DNA of 64,000 bases, from the NCBI GenBank assembly GCA_020719045.1, contig DYQY01000005.1, positions 62,001 to 126,000 of the forward strand. Direction: 5' to 3'. The notes under the pieces were generated by a model. That model did no database searches. It was not told where the DNA came from and worked only from the letters and a program-made list of their open reading frames with translations. Below, one piece after another: positions 52,965 through 59,382 of this stretch (positions are counted from its first letter, which is position 1; each line of letters opens with the position of its first letter). The stretch is from Candidatus Termititenax sp. (GTDB taxonomy: Bacteria; Margulisbacteria; Riflemargulisbacteria; GWF2-35-9; DYQY01). Both the position numbers and the translations under genes were made by a program.

Positions 52965-53582
52965 TTGGCTCCATTTAAATATTTAAAAAAATGTTATGCT
53001 AATTCTTTATGTGAATCTGGCATGATTCGTCTTGGTACATTATATGAGTATCGGGATACTGAGAGGTATGGGAATAATATAGGTGATAAATATGAAGGAA
53101 CAGGCGGGAAACAGTGGAATCTAAACGGTGAAACATATGGTGGAAATCAATTACCAGAAAAAGTTAAACAAATAGGGAGAATTAGAGTATATTCTTCTTT
53201 AAAAGGTGATGGTTCTATAGTATTTAGTGAGACTTGTCCTAATTTTTATATTTATTCAGTTTGTGCAACATTTTTTGATTCTGTCTCAGACTTTATGGAT
53301 CCGGAATACGATTCTTGTGTTGAAATTTTAAATCAAGAGCTGTTTGCTGCAATAGTTACAAAAGAGTTAGACTTGCCTTTTTTGCATTGGTCTCCGTGTA
53401 AATATCAAAATCGTATTAAGAATATTTTTGACGATGGAATAATTGATTATTCAGTTATTAAGGAAACAAAATATGTACAACAGAATGAGGTTAGAGGGAT
53501 TTGGGGTCCAATAGCTAGTCAAGAAAAAGCAAGGATACTTTCAGTTCCAGAAATTGCTCAATTTTGTAAAAGAAAATATTAG
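52965..53582 (+). CDS. Unrecognised 205-residue soluble protein
   Basis: TTG at 52965 with GAAGGA five bases upstream. The protein begins FKYLKKCYANSLCESGMIRLGTLYEYRD, shown in parts here as CESGMIRLGTLYEYRD, a layout seen in uncharacterised accessory proteins of many genomes, then YEGTGGKQWN, NFYIYSVCATFF and a Trp/Pro-rich segment LPFLHWSPCKYQN. No catalytic motif was identified, and no signal peptide or membrane helix. It may form a two-gene unit with the upstream membrane protein. A defence-type function is possible from the context only. Confidence 0.65.
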   Translation: MAPFKYLKKCYANSLCESGMIRLGTLYEYRDTERYGNNIGDKYEGTGGKQWNLNGETYGGNQLPEKVKQIGRIRVYSSLKGDGSIVFSETCPNFYIYSVCATFFDSVSDFMDPEYDSCVEILNQELFAAIVTKELDLPFLHWSPCKYQNRIKNIFDDGIIDYSVIKETKYVQQNEVRGIWGPIASQEKARILSVPEIAQFCKRKY

Positions 53583-53818
53583 TTATTTAATTGCTGGCTG
53601 AGCAACTGTTTGAACGAATTAAAATTGTAGAAATTTTGAAATCATTTAACGACAATTTATCAGAATAGTATAGTTTAGCAATTCTCCCGAAGGTTGAATT
53701 GTTTGTACTGGAAATAGTAATAGCTCACAGGGTGATGAAAAATTTTCCAAATTTAAATGAGTGAGTTTTGCGAAGTCTTGATTTTTGAGTTACTTTTTAT
53801 CAAGAAAAAGTAACAAAG
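53583..53818. other. Non-coding stretch, no gene seen
   Basis: AT-rich with frequent stops in all frames on inspection. It ends in the hairpin at 53789-53814, next to the first copy of the ruvX-end repeat. Confidence 0.6.
53789..53814. repeat. Perfect 10-bp inverted repeat
   Basis: GTTACTTTTT (53789-53798) and AAAAAGTAAC (53805-53814) around ATCAAG. The upstream word CTTGAT can pair with the loop as an alternative fold. From memory it resembles interspersed palindromes next to accessory genes in other bacteria; this is unverified. Confidence 0.7.
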
Positions 53819-53860
53819 ATTATTTTTTGTCTAAGAAGCTCTGTAATATCTGTGTAGCTT
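53819..53860. repeat. Duplicated 3' end of ruvX, distal copy
   Basis: Identical at 41 of 42 bases to 54442-54483. Read on the minus strand it encodes the RuvX tail ATQILQSFLDKK plus stop; the single difference changes GCA to GCT, a synonymous Ala codon. Confidence 0.9.
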
Positions 53861-53907
53861 TAAACCACCTAGAATTATTGACGCTTTATTATTTATTATT
53901 TTATTTA

Positions 53908-53936
53908 TTGACCTAATGTTCGTTTTATACTAAAAT
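53908..53936 (+). promoter_or_regulatory. Leaderless promoter of ORF6N gene
   Basis: TTGACC (53908-53913), a 17-base spacer and TAAAAT (53931-53936) are followed by six bases and the ATG at 53943. With the pilin-like gene this is the clearest leaderless promoter in the window. Confidence 0.75.
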
Positions 53937-53942
53937 ATATTT

Positions 53943-54440
53943 ATGGATATTATAGTTCCTAAGGAAGTAATTGAGTCAAGAATATACTTGATAAGAGGGA
54001 GTAAGGTCATGCTTGATAGAGGCCTTGCTGAGCTTTACCAAGTCGAGACAAGGACGTTAAATCAGTCTGTTAAAAGAAATATTAGTAGGTTTCCTGAAGA
54101 TTTTATGTTTCAGTTAACAGATAAAGAGTTTTCTAACTTGAAATCACAATTTGTGATTTCAAGTTGGGGAGGAGCTAGAACATTACCTTTTGTTTTTACA
54201 GAGCATGGAGTAGCAATGCTTTCTAGTGTACTGAGAAGCGAAAGGGCAGTTCAGATAAATATCCAGATTATGCGTGCTTTTACAAAATTAAGAGAAATGA
54301 TGAAAAGTCATAAGGAATTGTTGGATAAAGTTAATGAGTTAGAAAAAAGGTATGATTATAATTTTCAAATAGTTTTTGAAGCAATTGACCAGTTGCTGGC
54401 TGTGCCAGATAAAAATGTAATGAAAATAGGGTTTATTTAA
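53943..54440 (+). CDS. ORF6N domain (KilA-N-related) DNA-binding protein
   Basis: The 165-residue protein has an ORF6N domain at about residues 8-92 (IYLIRGSKVMLDRGLAELYQVETRTLNQSVKRN in parts, FPEDFMFQLTD, PFVFTEHGVAMLSSVL) and a C-terminal coiled coil (about residues 110-140, MKSHKELLDKVNELEKRY). ORF6N proteins come from phages and are spread by transfer; their precise role in chromosomes is unknown. The gene carries a perfect palindrome in its coding region and is flanked by direct repeats of the ruvX end. Confidence 0.9.
   Translation: MDIIVPKEVIESRIYLIRGSKVMLDRGLAELYQVETRTLNQSVKRNISRFPEDFMFQLTDKEFSNLKSQFVISSWGGARTLPFVFTEHGVAMLSSVLRSERAVQINIQIMRAFTKLREMMKSHKELLDKVNELEKRYDYNFQIVFEAIDQLLAVPDKNVMKIGFI
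54135..54165. repeat. Perfect 31-nt palindrome inside the ORF6N gene
   Basis: Two 15-base arms, the left being AACTTGAAATCACAA, are exact reverse complements around a central T. It encodes NLKSQFVISSW, in the variable loop before the conserved PFVFTEHG segment. Confidence 0.9.
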
Positions 54441-54441
54441 T

Positions 54442-54483
54442 ATTATTTTTTGTCTAAGAAGCTCTGTAATATCTGTGTTGCTT
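54442..54483. repeat. ruvX 3' end, proximal copy of direct repeat
   Basis: Contains the ruvX stop codon and the last 12 sense codons. It begins one base after the ORF6N stop codon. Partner of 53819-53860. Confidence 0.9.
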
Positions 54484-54844
54484 CTAAAGCGTCTTTGATT
54501 TCTCTTTGTTTTTTTTGATTTATACCTTGAGCTATTAGTTGTTTACCAACGAAGGATGAAGTTAGCCTTTCGTCTTGGAAGATGATTGGAACAGTTACAT
54601 GCTTTTCCAGTTCTGCTTTAAACTCTTTAACAAGTCCAGTCATAGCAGTTTCGTTGCCTTTTAATGCTCTAGGTAAACCAAGCACTATTGATTCTATGGT
54701 TTCTTCTTCAAGTATTTCTTTGATTTTAGTAAATGCTTTGTTCGGTTCTATTTTCCCATAAGGAAAAGCGATTGATTTAAACGGATCAGATAAAGCAATC
54801 CCAATATATTTTGTCCCAAAATCTAATCCCAACACTTTTTTCAT
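54443..54844 (-). CDS. ruvX: Putative pre-16S rRNA nuclease / Holliday-junction resolvase-like YqgF
   Basis: The 133-residue protein has the RNase-H-like YqgF fold: LGLDFGTKYIGIALSD (first Asp), IVLGLPRALKG, IIFQDERLTS (DERLTS motif) and IKDALEATQIL with the last Asp. The family processes the 5' end of 16S rRNA in E. coli. It follows alaS but has its own -10 box at 54851-54856. Confidence 0.95.
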   Translation of the reverse strand: MKKVLGLDFGTKYIGIALSDPFKSIAFPYGKIEPNKAFTKIKEILEEETIESIVLGLPRALKGNETAMTGLVKEFKAELEKHVTVPIIFQDERLTSSFVGKQLIAQGINQKKQREIKDALEATQILQSFLDKK

Positions 54845-54850
54845 GCTGTC

Positions 54851-54856
54851 ATTTTA
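54851..54856 (-). promoter_or_regulatory. -10 box of leaderless ruvX promoter
   Basis: On the minus strand TAAAAT is followed by six bases (GACAGC) and the ruvX ATG. No ribosome-binding site is present; the -35 region is not clear. Confidence 0.5.
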
Positions 54857-54885
54857 TCATAATTTTATTTATTTGATTTATATTA

Positions 54886-54932
54886 ATCCTTCCCTTTTCA
54901 AGGGAAGGTGTCAGCTATGCTGACGGAAGGGT
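54886..54932. repeat. REP-like palindromic element, copy A
   Basis: CCTTCCCTT/AAGGGAAGG hairpin, then GTCAGC-TAT-GCTGAC hairpin, then GGAAGGGT. It starts two bases from the alaS stop codon. Copy B is at 57873-57928 in the same orientation, with the same outer parts and a different inner stem. Confidence 0.85.
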
Positions 54933-54933
54933 A

Positions 54934-57255
54934 TTAGCAAACACTAGACCCTAAAGTAAACTTCAAATAAGTAACCGCTTTTTCAATAGCCTTTGGCAAC
55001 ATGCTAGAATCTTCACCAGATCCTTGTGCTAAATCAGGACGTCCGCCACCTTTTCCGTTAATAATAGGTGTAACTTCTTTTACTAGGTTGCCTGCATTAA
55101 ATAAGTTTACTGGAATACCAGGAGTGCTTTTAACGATTATTTGAATTTTATTAGTTTTAGTATTGTGTATAAAGATACAAACGATACCATTAGTTTTTTC
55201 TTGTACTTTATCTGCAATAGTTTTTAAATCAACCTTTAGTTCTTCAATAATATCTATTTTAGAAATGAAAGCAGTAAGAGCTCCAAATGTTATGGTCTCT
55301 GATTCTTTGCTAGAAATAACTTGCTCAGTAAGAATGTTTTCAGCCATTTTTGCATTTGTTTTTTTCAGCTCATCAAGTTCAGATTGGATATCTTCTATTT
55401 TTTGTTCAAGTTGTTCTGCTGAAGTTTTGTATTTTGCAGAAATATTTCTAACTACTTTTAAGTTATTATTTAGGTAATCAAAAGCATATGTTCCAGTAAG
55501 TGCTTCGATTCTTCTAACTCCACTACTAATGGAAGCTTCAGATATAATTTTGAATAGTCCAATATCTCCGGTTCTTTCTACGTGGGTTCCACCACAAAGT
55601 TCTTTGGAATCACCCATAGTTACAACTCTTACTTCATCTCCATACTTTTCAGTAAAGAGAGCAACAGCTCCACTATCTAGCGCTTCCTGTAAACTTAATG
55701 TGCAGAAGTCTACTAAATGGTTTTCTAAGATAGCTTCGTTTACAAGTCTTTCGATTTCTTCGATTTGTTCATCAGTTAGGCCTTTAGGTGTTGTGAAATC
55801 AAACCTGAGCCTTTCTGGTGATACCATTGAACCAGCTTGAGCTATATGTTTGCCCATTACTTTCTTAAGTGCATCTTGCAAAAGGTGAGTTGCACTGTGG
55901 TTTCTAGCCATTTCTATTTTGTCTTTTTCATCTTTAGCAATTATTGCTTCGCCGCCAATAGGCTTTTCGCCTTCTTTATAAAAAGTAGAGTTTTCTCTAG
56001 AACGTTCTTTTTGTTGTTCCATAAGTTTTTCAAAGCCAACTACATCAAGCTTTACATTATTCTTTCTTGCTAAATCTTGTGTTAGTTCAAGTGGAAAGCC
56101 ATAGGTATCAAATAATTTAAAGGCATGCTCACCAGAGATAGCATTATGTTCAGCAATAACTTCTTTTATAAGTTCAAGACCGTATTCTAAAGTTTTAGAG
56201 AAGTTAGCTTCTTCAGTTGCGATTATTTCATGTATCATTTTCTTGTTTTGCTCAAGTTCTTTATAGAATGAACCATATTCCTTAATAACTAAATCAGCAA
56301 GAATAGTTAGGAAATGATTTGTGATTCCAAGTTGTTTACCATGGAGAATAGCTCTACGCATAATTTTCTTTAAAACATATCCACGTCCATCGTTCCCAGG
56401 GAAAACATTATCTGCAATCATGAAGGTAATAGCGCGAATATGGTCTGCAATAACCTGTGATGATTCTCTGTTTTGAGTAGTTGCAAGTTCGTTTATTTTA
56501 TCAATGATTGGTGTAAACAAGTCTGTTTCAAAATTTGATTTTACGTTTTGAATTACAGTACTGATTCTTTCAAGCCCCATCCCAGTATCGATATTCTTTT
56601 TAGGTAACGGACTTAATTCGCCTTTATCGTTTTTGTTGTATTGCATAAAGACAAGGTTCCAAATCTCGAGAAATCTGTTGCAGTCACACCCTGGAGCGCA
56701 TTTGGTTTTTTCTGGGCAGTTTTCATCTTCACCAGTATCGTAATATATTTCTGAACATGGTCCACATGGTCCAGTTGGTCCAGCTTCCCAAAAATTATGC
56801 TCAGCACCTAGCCTCGAAATTCTGTCATCAGAAATTCCTGTTTCAGATTTCCACAAGTTTGCTGCTTCTTCATCATCTTTAAAAACAGAGATGTATAGTT
56901 TATCTTTGTTAAGCCCCAATTCTTTGGTAAGAAACTCCCAAGCAAAAGAAATGGCATCTTTTTTAAAATAGTCACCGAAAGAGAAGTTCCCTAACATTTC
57001 AAAGAAAGTATGATGTCTAGGTGTTTTCCCAACGTTGTTTAAGTCATTTGTTCTGATACACTTCTGGCAAGATGTTGCCTTTGAGTATGGAGCTTCTTTT
57101 TTGCCTAAAAAGTATGGCTTAAATGGTACCATCCCAGCAATAGTAAGAAGCAGGGTAGGGTCAGGAGGTACTAGTGAAGCACTTTCCTGAAACTTGTGAC
57201 CTTTGCTAATGAAGTAATCTATATATCTTTGCCTGATGGCAGAAGCTTTGATCAT
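54934..57255 (-). CDS. alaS: Alanine-tRNA ligase lacking the beta-barrel subdomain
   Basis: The 773-residue protein has a complete aminoacylation core (IRQRYIDYFISKGH at the N-terminus, RHHTFFEMLGNFSFGDYF, CGPCSEIYYD, GTGMGLERI-type segment), the editing domain with zinc motif RNHSATHLL (about residue 452) and ELCGGTHVERTGDIG, a coiled coil (about residues 590-630) and a DHHA1 domain ending GKGGGRPDLAQGSG. Usual length is about 875. The roughly 100 residues normally between the core and the RNHSATHLL segment, including the FYAESGGQ motif, are reduced to about 30. The frame is intact. Confidence 0.95.
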   Translation of the reverse strand: MIKASAIRQRYIDYFISKGHKFQESASLVPPDPTLLLTIAGMVPFKPYFLGKKEAPYSKATSCQKCIRTNDLNNVGKTPRHHTFFEMLGNFSFGDYFKKDAISFAWEFLTKELGLNKDKLYISVFKDDEEAANLWKSETGISDDRISRLGAEHNFWEAGPTGPCGPCSEIYYDTGEDENCPEKTKCAPGCDCNRFLEIWNLVFMQYNKNDKGELSPLPKKNIDTGMGLERISTVIQNVKSNFETDLFTPIIDKINELATTQNRESSQVIADHIRAITFMIADNVFPGNDGRGYVLKKIMRRAILHGKQLGITNHFLTILADLVIKEYGSFYKELEQNKKMIHEIIATEEANFSKTLEYGLELIKEVIAEHNAISGEHAFKLFDTYGFPLELTQDLARKNNVKLDVVGFEKLMEQQKERSRENSTFYKEGEKPIGGEAIIAKDEKDKIEMARNHSATHLLQDALKKVMGKHIAQAGSMVSPERLRFDFTTPKGLTDEQIEEIERLVNEAILENHLVDFCTLSLQEALDSGAVALFTEKYGDEVRVVTMGDSKELCGGTHVERTGDIGLFKIISEASISSGVRRIEALTGTYAFDYLNNNLKVVRNISAKYKTSAEQLEQKIEDIQSELDELKKTNAKMAENILTEQVISSKESETITFGALTAFISKIDIIEELKVDLKTIADKVQEKTNGIVCIFIHNTKTNKIQIIVKSTPGIPVNLFNAGNLVKEVTPIINGKGGGRPDLAQGSGEDSSMLPKAIEKAVTYLKFTLGSSVC

Positions 57256-57257
57256 TC

Positions 57258-57461
57258 TTATTTATTCTTCTTTGAAAAAATCTCCATAGGAGCTTTTTTG
57301 ATTAAGCTTATCCAGAAAGATATTGTTGCTACTTTATGAGCAAGATTCTTCCAAGCATTAACTGCTCCGATAGCGGTTATTACTAAAGCAATAAGTAAAA
57401 TTAAAAATAGAATAATTAATACATTAACAATAAGTTGGCTTAGAAGAGTTGCAAATACCAT
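57258..57461 (-). CDS. Small membrane protein
   Basis: A 67-residue protein with one or two hydrophobic helices (about residues 8-33 and 43-53) and a basic tail. No family recognised. It sits between a YtxH-like gene (five bases away) and alaS (two bases away), so all three are probably one transcript. Confidence 0.6.
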   Translation of the reverse strand: MVFATLLSQLIVNVLIILFLILLIALVITAIGAVNAWKNLAHKVATISFWISLIKKAPMEIFSKKNK

Positions 57462-57466
57462 GATTA

Positions 57467-57736
57467 TTACTCCTTATCAGCTTTAGAGTTATCAATCTTT
57501 TCTGCTATGCTTTGTGAAACGTTTTCAATCATATCTTCTATTTGTACCTTTGTTTTGATAATTAAGTTTTCAGCTGTTTCTTTAGTTTTTTCGAAAATTT
57601 CTTTATTATCATCTAAAGTTTTCTTTAAAAATTCTCTTGTTTCTTTACCGCTTTTTGGTGCAAATATTATGGCAATAAGTGACCCTACTAATAATCCAAG
57701 TATAAAAAATAATCCTTTGTTTGAACGATTGTTCAT
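57467..57736 (-). CDS. YtxH-like small membrane protein
   Basis: An 89-residue protein with one N-terminal helix (GLFFILGLLVGSLIAIIFAP), the APKSGKETR motif typical of YtxH/GvpP-family proteins, and an amphipathic helical tail. AAGGAGATG precedes the ATG. Function of the family is poorly defined; some members respond to stress. Confidence 0.75.
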   Translation of the reverse strand: MNNRSNKGLFFILGLLVGSLIAIIFAPKSGKETREFLKKTLDDNKEIFEKTKETAENLIIKTKVQIEDMIENVSQSIAEKIDNSKADKE

Positions 57737-57872
57737 GTTACATCTCCTTTTAAGTTATTTATTTGGAATTATTGTACATCTAAGGCATTTGCTGGGCAAG
57801 TGAAAACTCCCTTGCTCCCTCAGTGCTCCCTCAGTCACCTTCGGTGTGGTTGAAGAAGCTTTTGTAATTTTT

Positions 57873-57928
57873 ATCCTTCCCTTTTCAAGGGAAGGTGTCC
57901 TATACTTTAAAGTATAGGACGGAAGGGT
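57873..57928. repeat. REP-like palindromic element, copy B
   Basis: Same outer blocks as copy A, but the inner stem is GTCCTATACTTT/AAAGTATAGGAC, a perfect 24-base palindrome. It ends four bases before the ATG of the next gene, and its terminal GGAAGGG could act as that gene's ribosome-binding site. Confidence 0.85.
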
Positions 57929-57931
57929 GTT

Positions 57932-58576
57932 ATGCGAATATTAGCCACGATTTGGTACTTAGTTATTTCTATGTTAGAGTTTTTGTTTGTCATCACAAAA
58001 CCAAAACTATGGCGCTTTTATTTCTACTTTAGTTTGGAGTATTTCTTTTTTTCCCCATATTATTTTGCAGACAAAAAAGCTGATGATGATTTTGTTTTCG
58101 GGTTTACTCCATTATTTAGTTTTAATACGATTTTCAAAAAAGCTAGGGTACATTACTATCAGAAAACCGAGTATCCATTAGCTTTTTGTGATGCTGGATG
58201 TGGTGATGGTAGAGGTGTTTTTTTAGTGAATCAATTATATGACAGACCTGTTTGTGGTATGGAGATAAATGAGAAGTTTGTTCAAAAAATAATGTTTATG
58301 AAATCCTTTGTGAAAGGTAATTTGCTTATTATCGGTGATGATATGTTTAATTCAGAGTTTCAAGGGTATGGTATAATTTTTATTACTTGGACAACGTTTA
58401 AAGATGAGACCGAAAAAAGGCTTATTGCTAAACTGGAAAAGGAAGTAATGCAGAATGCTATTGTTGTGACCTTGAGTTATCCAATTAGTTCTGATTATTT
58501 TGAGTTGATTGAGAAGAAGAGAATATTGGTTTCTTGGGGAAAGTCAGATGCGTACTTTCATAGAAAGGTTAAATAA
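57932..58576 (+). CDS. Membrane-anchored SAM-binding methyltransferase-like protein
   Basis: A 214-residue protein with an aromatic-rich N-terminal hydrophobic region (about residues 5-50) and a Rossmann SAM motif FCDAGCGDGRGVFL (about residue 85) followed by acidic VCGMEINEKFV. The catalytic second half is weakly conserved, so substrate is unknown and activity uncertain. Its TAA overlaps the nadK ATG by one base. Confidence 0.7.
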   Translation: MRILATIWYLVISMLEFLFVITKPKLWRFYFYFSLEYFFFSPYYFADKKADDDFVFGFTPLFSFNTIFKKARVHYYQKTEYPLAFCDAGCGDGRGVFLVNQLYDRPVCGMEINEKFVQKIMFMKSFVKGNLLIIGDDMFNSEFQGYGIIFITWTTFKDETEKRLIAKLEKEVMQNAIVVTLSYPISSDYFELIEKKRILVSWGKSDAYFHRKVK

Positions 58577-59382
58577 TGAAAATTGGTCTTTATAGAAAGA
58601 GCAACAAACAATATTTAGAAAAAGATATTGAAAATATAAAAGATATTGTCAAATCAAATGGATTTGAATTTACAGATATAAGCCAGCATAGGGAAAAAGT
58701 AGATTTGATTCTCGTTTTAGGTGGAGATGGCACAATCCTTCAGGCAGCAATGATATCTTTGGAAATGAATGCTCCTATGCTTTGCGTAAGTGGAGGATAC
58801 TTAGGTTTTCTTGCAGAGATTGGTCTGAGTGGATTGTCTGATGCTCTAGTGAAAATAAATAAAGAAGAATTCTTTTATGACGATAGAAATTTATTAAGCG
58901 TTAAAAGTAAGGACAAGGAGTATCTTTGTTTAAATGAAGTTGTTGTTAAGGGAGATGCTTTTAAACTGGTTGATTTAGATGTTTATTTGAATGATAATTT
59001 TTTGTCTTCTTATAAAACAGACGGTGTAATTATCGCAAGTTCCACAGGTTCAACGGCTTATAATTTATCAGCAGGTGGGCCAATTATATTCCCAGACACA
59101 GAAGCGATTATCATTACTCCAGTGTGTTCACATAGCTTAACAATAAGACCATTGGTAGTTTCAGCAAAAGATAAAATAAAAGTTACATCCTCAGATGAGA
59201 ATTGTGCTTTTTCAGTTGATGGTAGTCCAGAAGTAAGAGAAAGTGCATTATCACTTCAGGTGGAGATTTCTAAAAAGAAAGTAAGGTTTATTAGGTTTGA
59301 TAAATACAGTTTTATTAAAGGGCTACAACACAAATTAAACTGGAGTGGTAAGTTTAGTAAGTCAGATGATAAGAAAACTTAG
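58576..59382 (+). CDS. nadK: NAD kinase
   Basis: Phosphorylates NAD to NADP. The 268-residue protein has LGGDGTILQAA (about residue 51, the GGDGT motif), YLGFLAEI, the catalytic-region NEVVV, and TDGVIIASSTGSTAYNLSAGGPI in parts. Coupled to the preceding gene and overlapping recN by 17 bases. The nadK-recN pairing is common in bacteria. Confidence 0.95.
   Translation: MKIGLYRKSNKQYLEKDIENIKDIVKSNGFEFTDISQHREKVDLILVLGGDGTILQAAMISLEMNAPMLCVSGGYLGFLAEIGLSGLSDALVKINKEEFFYDDRNLLSVKSKDKEYLCLNEVVVKGDAFKLVDLDVYLNDNFLSSYKTDGVIIASSTGSTAYNLSAGGPIIFPDTEAIIITPVCSHSLTIRPLVVSAKDKIKVTSSDENCAFSVDGSPEVRESALSLQVEISKKKVRFIRFDKYSFIKGLQHKLNWSGKFSKSDDKKT

Larger units (their letters stand above)
53819..54483. mobile_element. 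Putative ORF6N cassette inserted at ruvX 3' end
   Basis: A 42-bp direct repeat (53819-53860 and 54442-54483) bounds about 580 bases holding just a promoter and one ORF6N gene. The inner copy completes the intact ruvX gene. This layout matches integration at the 3' end of a gene with restoration of that end. No integrase is present, so mobilisation would have to be in trans. Confidence 0.45.

Noticed and set aside
54934-57255. Long open frames on the strand opposite alaS, murG and glyS
   Set aside because: They have no ribosome-binding sites, show Ser/Leu/Phe-rich shadow composition, and lie wholly opposite genes with clear homology.
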